Part shown: in pieces, positions 35,359 through 49,212 of the stretch | Layout: every line of letters begins with the position of its first letter | Numbering within the stretch: position 1 is the stretch's first letter | Assembly: GCA_964304625.1 (NCBI GenBank) | Contig: OZ199840.1 | Location: 4,402,001-4,466,000, forward strand | From: Kudoa neothunni | Lineage: Eukaryota > Cnidaria | DNA length: 64,000 nucleotides | Reading direction: 5' to 3' | Position numbers and translations under genes: made by a program | Notes under the pieces: model-generated | Databases searched by the model: none | Told to the model about the DNA's origin: nothing | The model's input: the letters and a program-made list of their open reading frames with translations, nothing else

Positions 35359-38300
35359 ATGGAACGGAAATCGACTTTACTGGTCAAATACCTTCTTGAA
35401 AATGGGTCGCTCAATGTGATTTATTCGATTTGAAGTGTCTATTTGATCTAATCGATTGTATAGGGATCCTACGTCACAAATGTTATTTGCCAAGTAACAA
35501 ACAGCTTACAATCTCAAGATATGGCGGATAAGATTGCTGCAGTTAAAGATATCGTTTTTGTAAGTTTCTTTTAATAATTATGTTCTTTTATTGATGCCAC
35601 GTTTAAGCGTTAACACCGGATTCACTTGCTTAACTTTTATTTTATTATTAATTATATTATTATGATTAAAAATTTTAATATTAACTGCAAACGAAGATTA
35701 ATTTTAGTTGAATATTATATTTTAATCACATTTTTTGTTTATAGTTGTCTTAAATTTAAAATTAATATTAATTTCAATCAAAATTAAAAAAAGGTAATCA
35801 CCTTAGCCTGATCTATTTGTATCTCAACAAATAATACTGATAAAATATACTTATTTGTTTTAAAATAACGTTTGGATACCTTGAATATTATATTTTGTAC
35901 GTATAATTCAATTTGATGATTTTTTGGATTGATTAATGCTTATTTGATAAATTTTTTTATTGTTTCCATTGACACCTTCGTGGAGTTTTTATCTTAATAT
36001 TTACGTGTTAATTATACTATAGAATATATTTCAATAATTGTCAACCCTTATTTGGTTTAAATTAATGATTTAATATTAGAATTATTCACTTTTTCAATTG
36101 TTCAGAATAGATAAAAATCAAATGAACATTTAATGAGGTTTTGTTTTATTAAAAAGAAATACATTTTACGCAGCCTACATTAGAATGACTTTGGACAATA
36201 TTAGTTTAACACATCTGATCTGATCTGTTAGATTAGAATTGATATACGTAGGTAAAAGTTGTATAATTAAAATGACTCTATTTTATTATGTTAAGTTGAA
36301 TTTTTGTTTTAAAGCCCTTTTGATTTCAATAACTAAAATTGTATTACTGCCGTTGTCTTTTTAATTTTTGGGTAAATTTCTATTTATTTAAAAATAAAAA
36401 ATATTTTTAAATTAAGTTATTCATTAACATAACCTTAAATATACATTTCAAGTTTAATAATTATACAAAAAGCATTTACTTAAAATGAACTCTCGATAAT
36501 GCGTAATTTTTTCTTAGTCCCAAAAAATCACGCAATACCTCAATGTGCATATGTGAAATCAATACAAATAATAATTGTTTTAAAAATATTCGTTAATTTG
36601 GGGGTTCTCCTCGATTTTCGATCATTTAATGTAATGATTGATTATAAGGATTGTAACCAAAATTAGCATATATGTAATCAGCAGCAGAGCGATGTTGCAC
36701 TACCGCCTTTAAGCTACGGTTCGAGATTTAGAACCCTGTCCGCGACTGTTCATTACATTATAATTTACAATGTTTGTTTATTTTGATTTCATCTTCAATT
36801 TTTCTCGGAGGACGAGCAGTTTTCGGTTTTTATTGTAAAGAATTTTGAAGATTTAAAGCAGCATTTCTTAGCCGGAGGTTCGTGAGTGATTTCAATAAAA
36901 TCTGAATCCAATTTTATAATCATACATTCATTGTTATTAGGTATTTTTTTAAATTAGTGTAGTTACTAAAAATTTCAAATATATCCTTGCATTATTGTTT
37001 CTTTTAAGTATTTTATATTTATTACAAGATCTCCTTGGGTTATAATTTAATCTGTATAAAATCCAAAAAAACAAAAGTTATTTAATGAAAATAAAAAATG
37101 TCAAAAATATTTCTTAACCCTTCCTGTACCAAGCTCAAAAAAATTCCGTGTGTGCCCGTGGGGTCCCCGAGAGACCCTAGTGGAAAGCTGTTTAGAAATT
37201 ATTTTTTTATTATTTAAACAACTCAAAGCTATTTAAAACATATTTATAAGGAATTTTAACACTTCATATATTATTGTGTATAATCGGTCATGAAATCTCA
37301 CCAATCGATTGGTATTCTACAATTTAAACATCAACCTACGCCAAAATAAATCTTGTATAAATTTTGTTGTCGATATTATATAGTTCCAAGTATGAAAAAA
37401 GTCTAATTTCGAATAAAACTTCTAAATTTATGGAGAGGAGTTCACACAAACCTATCAACATATCAAAATATGGGGGTAACAACAGCACAGGAGATCATCC
37501 ACAGGTTATGACAACGCCTTAATCTCAAAATGAGGCCTCCAAACTATGTTATTCATTGAACATCCCTCAAAACCCATTATGATTATATGATTAAATTCAG
37601 TTTAAACATAATTACGTTGGAACTCTCAACTCTACAACGAAACAACATTCACCAGACCACGATTGTTATGTATTAATCTTTGGTAATCGTTATATCATAA
37701 TTTAAATTTTAAAATATCTATCCTAAATTAAAATTGTTTAGATATATTTGATTTAAATATTAAAAAAAATATAAATGAATATTTTGCAGTCGCATAAATG
37801 ATTATTTTGAACGAAATTATATGACCAATTAAAAAGTTGAAGCCGTATTTCTTGTTAAAAGTTAAATATAAATTAAAATTTTTACATACTGATGTACTAA
37901 ATTAATAGGGAAGTATTAATGAGATTTCAATAGAATAAATTGCGTTTGTTAGGGATTAGGAGGAAATTATCCTATCTTATTTGGGGTACCTAATATACTC
38001 CGCCTGGTACTGGAAAGGTTAATGTTGCAGACAATGCATTTAGAATGATTGCTCCTTTTACAACAGCTTATGAATGCGAAACTAAATTTTTAAGTCCGTT
38101 ACCATAAAACAAAGTCACGAAATCATTTATTTGATGCACGTTGCTCTTTCAAATTTTTTGTCAGAAGTCTGTGACCTTATTGATAAAAGCAACTACAAAA
38201 ATCTCATTAAATATTATTTAAGTGTCTATTATTTATAAATAAATTTTTTATGTATTAATCTCGAATTCTATAAAAAAATACTTCCTACTTTGTTAATTCT

Positions 38301-41300
38301 TTATTTTAATAAACACATTAATTAATAATTATTAAAAACGGAGATTTTATGTAGCAAAAATATTTCGATTATTGTAGGCGCATTTTTCATTAAAATTTTT
38401 TGGATTTTATTTTTTAACATGTATATATACTAATTCATCAAATTTGGTTTAATTATTTATTTTAAATGTTCTGTGTCATTGTCTATACTTGGTTAGAATT
38501 TTAATAATTTCTAAAAAATTACTCAACATAAATAAGCTCATTTAATTGTCTTAAATCATAAACTTGATATATCTTTCGCTGGTGTTGAGAACTAAATTAA
38601 ATTAGAAGGCGCTGTTATATTTACACGCATGCGTCAAAAAAGTATAACTAAAAACTCTCATTTATAGGCTACGTATCTAGTTTATTTTTGATAATAAATT
38701 TAATTTCACTAATTTTAATCTATTTCTAAGCTTTTTATAAGAGTCAGTTAATAATCAGTTAAAGTGAAAACAGCGCTAAAATGAGTTAAATTTAGGAAGT
38801 GGATTTTTCACCGGTACCTGATAATTCTCTCGCGGAACTGGCAATTCACATGCAATTAATATCTCTAAAATTAACCAATAGAATTTTTTGAAATTTCATA
38901 TATTTAAATAACTTGAATAAATATATTTTTTATAAATTTTCGCAAAATACGTACGTTATATTCTAATAGTGGTTAAATAAAAAAAGATACAAGTACGCAA
39001 TTCAATAGATAATCCATTATTGAAAGCTCTCAATGCAAGTTGAAGCAAGACATTATTTTTGAATATTCCTTTATCCATTCATTGTGTGTCTATTAGTATT
39101 ACTGAAAATATATCGATATGTAATTTTGTAGTATCGAAAAATGGATTGGTTGGCCTAATTATTCTGCTTTTAATATTGAAGAGGATTCTTTTCTAGCATT
39201 TATAAAAGTTACAATATGATGTCTACTAATAAATATTTATGGTACTTTCTAGTTGATCAAAAGAATTAAACTTCATACCAACGTTAAATAAATTCTGATT
39301 CATCACTTTGACGCACAAATTGATGAATAATTGTCATTGGAGATTTTTAATACATTTATGATTAAATATTTTGGTATTGAATGTGTTTTTAAAGTTAAAA
39401 AACCTGTTCACACTCAGTCACGTGCTCTATTTTAAGGGCATCTATATAACATGTGTGTATGTTTACATATTTACATATCATTTTATTTTTATTATGGATT
39501 ATGTTAATGCATAAATTTTAAACAAGTTTTACCTCATAGTTTTGGAGCTATTAATTGCCTGTATGATAACCAATTCTGCGGGAGATTATCAAGTACCTGT
39601 GAAGTAGCCAAAACCTTAAATTTATCCGGATTCAAAGACGCTTTTAAAAATTGTTTGTATCTATCTCTTAATGATTTTTTAATCATTTTAAGATAAAGTA
39701 AATTTAGATTTTTACTTTTTTGACGCATATCGCAAATTCTTCATCTAATGAAATCTAATGAAATCTCATTAAAAATGATTGAAAATTCTTTAAATAATAT
39801 AATTATATTCTAATTTAAAAAACGCTAATTTTCGTCATTAAGTTGGGAATGTTTGGACTGGACACATCGGTGGCTTCGTTTACTATAGTGGAATTGATAG
39901 GATCTTCTGAGTATTTGGCCAAGGTATAACACGACCCCATCTAGTTTCATTATATTTTTAATTTTACCGATTAGAAAACTGGATATATGGCCGCAGGATT
40001 TTGTTTGAAACAAAACACCGAAGCGCTTACTTTGTGTGTTAATATGTTCAAGAAAGATATATTCAACCAAAATCATTACATTGTGGCGGGAGTGTTATCA
40101 TCAGTGTGTCATTTTATGAGTGAAGATTTGGCCAGGAATATCTACAACGAAGTGCACAACCAGGTAAGCATAGCATATTAGGCGATTGATAAAACTTGAT
40201 TCTAATGCCTAAAATTAATTCCAAAGTTGATCTCGAATTCGTCTCACGTACGTAAACACGCAGTTGTAACCTTATATAAAGTCTACAAGAAAGTATTGAA
40301 TTGTAATCTAATCCAACTATGAAAAATATGGAATTTTATAGTTTTCAGAAGCCATACCATCTACAATAAATCGATTGGTTGGTTGTCTGGAGGATAAAAG
40401 TTCAAGTATTTATGATGTGGATGAGAAAGTTTCTAAAATAACTCGAACTAAACATTAAGGTGTCAAAATGGTTACTATAAATGTGTTTTTGGAGCTGGTT
40501 TATGATTTTCCTGGAGAATTCTTTATACTAGTTCGACCGTTGTTGAAAATTTTAAAATCTTCAACCTCCGATCAATCTTCCTGGATGACCATAAAATCGA
40601 TTCAAATATTGAAGGAGTTTAGTTTTGTGGATTCAAATCTAAAGAAAACTTTTGTTCCTATTCTAGTTAATTACATTACCAAGTGATTTTATTAACTAAT
40701 ATTTGATTGATTTAAAATTCACATATAGTGGAAACACGACTTTGCCGGTTATTATTGAATCCTTGGGAGCTTTGTTAGACTGTATGTTATTATTTGCTTA
40801 ATTGATGTGTGAATAATTTATTAATATTAAAATTACTAATTTCATTTAGTATGCCCTGAGAATAAAAAGATTGTTCAGGTAAATTATGGCGTGTCATTTA
40901 TATATTTGGTCTAATTGGCTGATTGTGGTAGTTGTGTTGTGATAAATCTGTTCATTTTTTCGAAAAAGATGATAACAATCGTATTTAATTAAATTACTAT
41001 TAAATCTAATATAATATAGTTAAATATTGTTCTCTTGAGCAGTTGAACAAAGTTGTCACAACCAATCCGGAGGTGGTTCTTAGGATAAGTTCGTCCCTAC
41101 AACAACTTTTACATTCTAACGATATAAGCATTCAAACCCGGGTGGTTTCGATTTTTCTTGGTCTACTGAATAGAGAACAATTCGAAAATATAATGACATT
41201 CTTCAGCGGATTCATTCGAAAGTACGCCAACGACAATTCTGCTTCCAAAAAAAGATTCATCGATTTTGTGATCAAAAGCTGCATTGAAGCATGCTCAAAG

Positions 41301-43808
41301 AACAACTACAGTGTGGTTGGAAACCTTGAATGGTATGTGGATTTTCTATTTCAACTGGCCGAACTGTGTGTCACCAGACCAAGTTCCAACAGTGAACTCA
41401 TTTCCAAACAACTGATCGATTTGGTCATACGAGTCAAAGATTTACGTGGTTATATCATTCCACAAATGTCCAAATTTGTTCAAAATATTGTCCATATATT
41501 CGACAACCAACAACAACAGCATTCGATCCGAAAAAATCTCAATGATCCCTCCAATCACTTTATTGTTAGTGTTTGTGTGTTTTGTTGCGGAGAATATTTT
41601 GAATACTTGGATAATCCAATCACTTTTGTGGATATTATTGTCAGAAAAAATTGTCTCGAATTCTCAGAACAAATCCAATCTTCTATTGTGAACAGTGCGG
41701 GTAAAATTGTGAGCAAGCTGCTAGCAAAAGTGTTCGCCAAAGACAGTACTGCTGATGAGGTATTGTTTAGCTGATAAAAAATAGTTCCATTACTTTCTCT
41801 ATATCCATTATATAATTACTTTGTAATTTATAAGGGAGTAAAATCGGAAGTTTTATCCTATGTTGAAAATTGTTTCCTGGAAAAATATTCACCATTCGCA
41901 ACCAGTTTCTATTTGAGAGTGTTGGATACAGTATGAGAGTTGTGGCGGATTCCAGTTGGTTATAATCTTTTTCAAATTAGGCTATGTGCTATAGCACACT
42001 GATTAAATTTTCTATTGATTCCTATCATCAAGGTAGCAATCATTCTCAGATGATAATTAATAATTATAGTCAATGATTGATTGTTATTATGTATAGACAG
42101 TAGTTGTTTCGCAGAATTAGCAGGATTTTTCCAACAAGAGCTTCAATCAATCGCCCCGAATGTGCAAAGAAAAATTCTCGTCCCTAAAGGGTGCTTATTT
42201 TTATTTTTTCGTCTGTTGTGCATGTGAAAAATTTATTTTCCTCCTTTTGAGAGCTTATATTCAAACATGACTACACATTCACAGTCTCTAATTATATCTA
42301 CAGATACATTAAATCATTTTAGGTTGAATTTGGATAAATGGATCAACAAAAGCGCAGACCCCGAGTTGAAAAAGAAAAGAAAAGCAAAAAAACTTGCTGT
42401 TTCGAGGTGCGCTATTAGGTTAGGAGGATGATGATTTTGTTGACTTTATTTTCAAAGTGCCAACAAATGCCAAGATAATAATTTAAATCTTAATCCAACC
42501 CCCACAAAACCAACGGAAACACCAAAAGACAACACTTTGGATAATCTTAATTTGTTCTCAGTTGGTATGCTTAAAAATAACTTCAACAGGGTTATCATTC
42601 AAATACTATACTAGAACCTACCAAAAAGTACGTAACTAAAACCTACGAGGTCGCACCATTGAATACCGGCGATCAACACAAAATCGCGCCAAATCCGATC
42701 TCTATTGATGTAACGAATCAATCCAATTTCATTCATGCATATTCTGTAATATAAACCACATTTCTTGACGTTATAATATAAAAATCAAGGGGTACAAAAA
42801 TGGAGATGTGATCCATCGTGATAAACATGCCTACATCAATGATGGAATTTTTGAAATGGTATTTGAGGAAGTCGAATTAGTTGTTTTAATTTACGAAAAA
42901 ACTAGAGTTTCAGAGTGACTGTTAGCAAAAAAATTTCTACTCGTTATATTTTACATCTAAATATCAAGTAATTATTTTTTTGTTTAAAAATAAACTAATG
43001 CAATCATACCTTCAGAAACTGCTCCGAAAACACTCTTACAAATTTGAAAGCAACGCCAACCGACAAGTACGCGGATTTTTCAATAGAAGCTGCTTCTAAG
43101 AAAGAATTAAATCTTAGTCCGCGTACGTGTTTTTATTGAAAATATGAATTATTTTCCAGTGTAGAAGAAACATGCAAAAAAAGATTTTTCGTTAATTCCG
43201 AAAAATCTCGTCCCCCTTTCGAATGGAACATCACTATACATTACAATGTAACCAATGGAATCTATTAATCGTTGATCTATGGATAAAATTTAGGAAAATG
43301 ACGGATCGAAATCGGATAATATTATATTTTTCGTTGCATTACCTTTGCATCTCTTTCTCCAACTAGAACCACCAACAAATGCCACGTATTATTTAATTAT
43401 ATTTAATTATGTCAACTATTTTGCAGTGAGTCTTACAATGCGTTGTGTGAGTCTACTGATGATAGCATCGTAAACCAAACTATCATAACTAAATTTGACA
43501 CTCCGACCTCTTTTAAAAAATGCCTAGAAGAATTTTTTGCACCATTCTGTAATTCTGGATCTATTCTTTCTGAAATTTTCAATTTAATTAGATATTGATG
43601 ACAATAAATACTTTGTTTCGTTAATAAACCCGTCAATAACTGCCGCTCTCACTTTAAAAGAGGTATTGTCGTTGTTATAGAACTGATTATTGCTAATATG
43701 GCAATTTTCTAGGGAAATGACGCCAATGTTGATGTGGTTATCAAATCTTCATCAGCTGAATTCATATCTTGTCTTGATCGCTGGATGCGTTCAGTCGAAA
43801 AAAATTAA
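35359..43808 (+). CDS. AP3D1: AP-3 complex subunit delta (delta-adaptin)
   Basis: Resolved exons: 35359-35415, 35464-35559, 39843-39923, 39975-40163, 40227-40292, 40342-40405, 40460-40682, 40729-40781, 40850-40878, 41043-41759 (525 codons in frame). Then 41835-about 41936, an exon near 42325-42406, several C-terminal exons and a last exon 43713-43808. The adaptin trunk aligns with AP3D: LGMFGLDTSVASF corresponds to QMLGYDISWAAF, DLARNIYNEV to DLARDLANDI, plus YKVYKKFSEAIPS, TINVFLELVYDFP and NLEWYVDFLFQLAELC. A lysine-rich stretch (KKKRKAKKLAV) follows LNLDKWIN, as in the delta hinge. AP-3 sorts cargo to lysosome-related organelles. Intron 2 is 4283 bp while the other resolved introns are mostly about 40-165 bp; it contains two transposons. 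Splicing between 42.0 and 43.7 kb is only partly resolved. Confidence 0.85.
36487..36870. mobile_element. pogo-like MITE copy with tRNA-like module, in AP3D1 intron 2
   Basis: Left end AACTCTCGATAATGCGTAA matches the 10.41-kb element, and about 350 bp can be followed in parallel. The tRNA-like centre (GTTGCACTACCGCCTTTAAG ... GGTTCGAGATTTAG, about 36690-36740) is intact here, without the SINE seen at 10.65 kb. The right end is lost near a hAT-like end at about 36867. Confidence 0.6.
37118..38018. mobile_element. piggyBac-like TTAA MITE in AP3D1 intron 2
   Basis: Intact TTAA duplications at 37114-37117 and 38019-38022 enclose inverted ends CCCTTCCTGTACCAAG and (inverted) CCTTTCCAGTACCAGG. About 900 bp with no transposase. 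The left subterminal region has GGGGTCCCCGAGAGACCC, a short palindrome. Confidence 0.8.
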
Positions 43809-46194
43809 TTTATCATTTCTTAAAAACTTCTTTATTATTCTCAAATTTAATTTTTCATTATTTATTCTATCATTTTCTCTATAATTTTATACTCATTGAA
43901 TGATTGGTTGGCATCTATTTCATAAACCCCATTTATTAAACATAATTTAAATTGTTTCTATTTATTTAAAAAGAAATTATTGAAATACTAAATAGCATCG
44001 ATTATATTTTCCTTCATTCTAATTTATCAACTTTGACAAAAATTTTTGTACACGACTATTCTAAAAATTTTTATTAATTATAATTTAGATAATTCTCGAT
44101 ATAGATACTGGTAGAGGATGGATCGTTAGTAATCCCATTGAGACATCAAAAAAGTTACGAACCACCCGTCATCGACTGTATAACGTGTTGGATAGGGACT
44201 TGAGATTTACTACGCTACTGTTAATAATGATACCTAATATAATCGGACCTCGATCATCCGGAAGAAATTTGAAATTTTTTTTTCGGATTTTATTGACATT
44301 ACGTGTCGTTAAATATTCAATTATCCGGAAAAACTATTTAATCACATTACCGTATAAAAGTAGCACCCGTCACCGTACGACATATACAATGTAACATATA
44401 TACCAATGCAAAATTTAAAACAAAAATATTTCTAGGTTATTTATTAATAAATTATTCTTATAAAACTTATGTTAAGCATCCAGTTCTTATATAAATTTGT
44501 ACTATATCTGAACGTATACCTTTATGTATATTAAACATACATTAATTACCAATTATTTAAAAAAGCAAATCACTCCTCTGTAGATGTGTAAAAACTGCTA
44601 TAATTGTGTACTGTTTTTCCATTAAGTTAAAAATTTTAAAAACCGCTCTCGCACAAGACATTCTTTGTGTTCGATTAACTGGAACCTCATTATTCGGAAA
44701 GAAAATCTCCGGTCCCAAATTTTCCGGGTAATCGAAGTTTTCACTGTAATTTGTGGTGCGCTTGCACGTTGAATTAAAACTTTTTAAGAAAGCCATTATT
44801 CTTGGAATTTAAATTTCTGATTGAGATTGCAGTCTCTTTTTAATCTATAGATCAATTTAGTGAGTGTATTGATCGGGGAATTTTAATATTAAATGCCTTT
44901 AGAGTGGTAAAAATCGTGTATTTTATTCAAACTGTATTCATTTTTGACATTAAAATCTGTCTTCGTTATATTTTAATTAATACTCATAAATTTTAATTTA
45001 AAGTGAATAATAGGATTCTTATTTTTATTTTGTTACAATTTTATTTTGAGATATTTTTGATAAGGTTATCTAATTATTATCAGAAAATAATTAAGTTAGA
45101 ATAAATATCGACTGAATCGTCTACTATATTTTTAAAAACGACGTAATTTTCCTCTGTAAACGTTATTTATATTTATGAATTCTCGAAACAGTTTTTAATG
45201 GTTGTTGTTTCGACCAATTCATTGTAGGTATATTTAAATAATGTTAAATTGTAAACTTTAATATATTAAAATTCTGTTTTTAATTTTATAGAGCTATTTA
45301 GTTATACTCTATAATGAACATTTTAAACCATAAATAAATCATTCTTATTTAATTATGAATCCTCCTTTTTCTTAATTATTTTTGATAAACCTTAAAAATA
45401 AAATATGAGATTCAGTTTATCCCACAAAAGAAATGCAAATCTTATTTGGAGTTAGGAATTGTTGTCATACAATATACCTTGGCGCACTGATGATATTCTG
45501 TGCTTAAGAAATGCCATAGATATTAATCTTTTGAAACATTGTTGTCTAAAATGAGAATATAGATCATCTATTAATTTTCTTAATAGTTATTTTAGAAATC
45601 GACGATATGCTTTATAATTATCAATGAGAGTTGATGCTAAGCAATCATTTAGATAAAATGTGTTCATTAGCTATCATGTCACACTTAATGCTCATCAGTC
45701 TTGTTGGATACTAATTCTTACATCTCAATTAATCAATGAATGGAAACTATTATATTACTTTTTTATAAATATATATGTTTATATTTGATTATTTTAACGG
45801 TGATGGAAACTAATATATTCATGTTCGGATTAAATTAATGTTATTTTTTAGCGCTTTTTTAATTAAATTATTTACCTAATAAAGATTATTTTAAATAATT
45901 ATTTTTACTTCTTATTTCGAAGATAAAAAAGAATTAATTTAATATTTTTCTGAATATTTTTTGCTATATGGAATAATTGATTTGTAATATAAACAATTTT
46001 ACCTAATGAATACACTTATAATATTCCTATGAAAATTGATATGGTACAAATCAATATATCAGAAAATAATTATCGTTATTAACTATTTTTATATTTCTTA
46101 ATTCAATTTCCCCTTCACCCGAAAAGCTTGGATCATAATATGCCATTCATAAGCTCGAATTTAATCATTGATTACTATAATACTATTTATCACG
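43809..46194. other. intergenic, 5' flank of gene B
   Basis: Contains a Tigger-like MITE (44.24-44.75 kb). The stretch 45310-45965 is diverged homology to 11461-12108, and 45969-46194 is nearly identical to the gene A leader. No exon is recognised. Confidence 0.6.
44239..44746. mobile_element. Tigger/pogo-like MITE
   Basis: The right end reads inward CAGTGAAAACTTCGATTACC and is followed by TA. The left end is a decayed inverted partner (ATAATCGGACCTCGATCATC). Further inverted TTATCCGGAAAA-type segments lie at about 44320 and 44690-44730. No transposase. Confidence 0.6.
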
Positions 46195-49100
46195 ATGAAG
46201 GTTCAACTGCTGTTCTATTTTTCTAGTATTAAATTACTTTTATATTATTTATTTAATCAATATTAGTCTTTATTAAAGTATTATTTGCAAATGCAAGACA
46301 GACACATCCAGTAGCACCTGCGCCAGAAGCTACATTAACGTACCAGATTGATTTTGAAGAAAATACCAAAAAATATACTTTTAAACATAAACTCGGGGGC
46401 ACAAAGTATGTAGCTGGAAAAAAGTGTCGTATAATGATATCAAATGAGGCAACAACAATTGTCACATCATCGGTCGCAGCTGCTTTCGTGGAAATAGCAA
46501 GTTGCCCTGGGCATGATTCTAATCAATCTGATAAATGTATCATCGATTGTAATAGTGAAAATAGTAAAGTAGAGTACAGTAAACTTTCACCGAGGACAAA
46601 ATATATATATGTAAAAGTTGGGGATGGTACAACTGCTGTTCAAGGGAATGAGTATAAACAAGGTGGAAAAGTGTTTGGGTTGGCAACACGTAATGGAATG
46701 GAAAAAATGTTAATTTATTAATGCATAAAATTTTAGCATTGATAGTAAATCCACAAGCAACAATATCTGTTGATAATGATAAAAAACTAAAGCTCGCCGC
46801 AAAAACTTGCATTCCTGTTGCTTGCCCCATCTTTTACAATGATGCAAAATTTAATGAGGGCACAAAGGTTGCAGGATGCGACACGGATAACGCAGCTGGA
46901 GCTTTGGAATTTGACGTGCTGATTCCTCATTATGAGATGAGATGTGAGAATTATCCCAGTTTCTTTTACCATATGCCAAACACATACATGAAGACCAACA
47001 TGGAAATTTACAAACCTCAATATTACGTTACCAAAAAGACAGAGGATAGTAAGAAGTTATTAATTAAATTCACAGGTTCAATGCTATCATCGGAAATATG
47101 TGTGTTCAGTATTAAAGATGGACAAACTGCAGGCAATGATCAACAATTTGAGTCTAAATGTGGTAATACAGCAGGAAAATGCTATGCACTTTGCAAGAAC
47201 ACTGAACTTACGGTAACTGAAGCAAAAGTAATTTACAAAGTCCTAATTCAAACCAGACATCATGACCTCACAAAAACTGCTGCTGATTTAGAGGGATTTC
47301 CTCAGAACAAATTTGGTATTTATAGCGCGAATAATATAATGTTATAATAGTTGTCATGATTAAAGCGATTGCAGAGAATGGAGAAGGATTACTTTCTGCA
47401 TACACCAAACATGGTGTAACTTTTGACGGGAAATTCTTAAAGACGGATGGAACTGGAACTACTAAATTTAATACTTGTACGCTCAAACATTATGCTGCCG
47501 ACAAAATCAAAACTGCATCGACCAGTACGCAATGTAGCACTGAAACGCGCGTTACTGGCGGATCCAATAATTGCAATACAGATTGTTCAAAGGTGGTAAT
47601 TGAAGGACTTGCTGAGGGAAAACCTTATATTATTGAAATTGTATCTTCCGGCATCAGTAGCCCAGAAAATTTTAAGGAACAAATACTTATATGGACGGGT
47701 ATATATTTAATAATCCTAGAGTTCTTGAGTTAATAATTTATAAAGAAAAAAAAGACAACACGAAAACTTTCCAAACAACAACATCCGCTAAAACGGAGTC
47801 AACAACCACTCTAACAGCTATTGGAGGACAAGGCGAAGGTGATAAGAAGGATGAACCCAACTGTGAGTATTACATAAGTCCAACAGGAAAAAATACGTTT
47901 TACGCTGCTACATGCACTGAAACAAACCCTTGTAGAGGAAGATGCAGAGAGTCAATAACCATTATTGACCTTGAGCCAAATACTTCCTATGATATTAAAG
48001 TTGTTGCTGACAAAGACTACAAAGAGCATGTTTATACAAATGTTTCAACAGGTATGCTTCTCATGTGAATAATATATTATTTTTGATTAGATTTGGCAAT
48101 CCTTACAATAACTCCAAAATATACCCAACAAGGTTTGGAGTTAAATGCACAATTATCAAAAAAAGTTCCAGAAGCCATTTGTCATTATACAATTCAAGTC
48201 AAGAAAGCCGGCCAGTTCGAAAATGTTTATACATGCGAGAGGCCCGAGACCTCAGCAGTTGCCCCAACAGTCCCAGAGACTCTACCAAACACACCAACTG
48301 GATCCGAACCTAGCATCAATCCAGCAAGAATGAGTGTCATTCCATCTCATAACCAACAAATGGAAAAAACAGGTTTAAAGCCTGCAAGAGCTGAGGTAAC
48401 TCCAACTGATGACGCAGAAACAACAACTACTACTCCTGCTACCACAGCCGCCACGGTGGAAATTCCTCAAAGTTCGGACATATGCACGTCATTTCCATTA
48501 TGCAGTTCGATTGTATTCAATGATTATGATGCAAAAGAAGAATATAAGGTATTGGTTACTGCAGTTGGAAAATCTTCACCCAGTGAAATCACTTTAGTAG
48601 CCAGTAATTAATATTTTTTAGGATATAAATATTAATATCATTAAATAGCTGCTCCAAAAGAAAATCCAGCAGATAGGGAAAAAACAATATTTATAACCAT
48701 AACAAGGGATGGAGAAATATTCAATATAGAAAATACCCTTCCATCTAGTCTTTCTGAAAATTCGAAATGCAAATGGGAATTACGTAATTCCAGTGCCAAA
48801 TCAATGGCCATAGTGAAAAAATGTATGAGTCCGAGTGACGTTGGATGCAGAAAGTTCCCAAAATGCAAATCTTTTAGAATAAGTGGGATAAAAGATGGTA
48901 ATAGTTATCATTTGACTGTTTACAGCTCCAGAGATTCTTCCATTTACGGGACGACTGTAATTGAACAAGGTATAACCTGGTTTATTTTGTAATATTGTAA
49001 TTTACGAATCTTAGGTGCAAAGAGCAGCTCAAGGTTTGTTTAATTATTAAAAAATCAGTTAATCTATTATTTAGTTCTAAAACCCTTATGATGTATGATT

Positions 49101-49212
49101 TGAAAAATAACACATGATTGAAATAAAATGATTTAGACTAATAGTGGTAGCGGTTGTTGGAGTTTTGATTGCCGGTGCAGTCGGCTTCATGATTTTCAAG
49201 AAGAAAAACTAG
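46195..49212 (+). CDS. surface protein B: near-identical paralogue of A
   Basis: Same nine-exon structure as A: 46195-46225, 46267-46689, 46737-47315, 47366-47698, 47746-48051, 48091-48603, 48649-48969, 49015-49033, 49137-49212. They sum to 2601 nt, 866 residues. Signal peptide, cysteine-marked FN3-like modules, Thr-rich linker, TM helix and KKKN tail are as in A. Exon 6 appears identical to A over all 513 nt. Exons 7-9 and their introns differ at a handful of sites. Exons 2-4 differ by many replacements, clustered around cysteine loops (for example CSTETRVTGGSNNCNTDC against CTEGTRGNSGNACKTDC). Function unknown. The shared sequence includes about 220 bp of leader and 230 bp of 3' flank. Confidence 0.85.

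Noticed and set aside
39534-39728. Minus-strand open frame of 64 codons in AP3D1 intron 2
   Set aside because: No family resemblance and no partner exons; lies inside a proven intron on the other strand. Probably chance.
46540-46830. Minus-strand open frame across gene B exons 2-3
   Set aside because: Shadow of gene B; the sense strand splices exactly and has homologues A and C.
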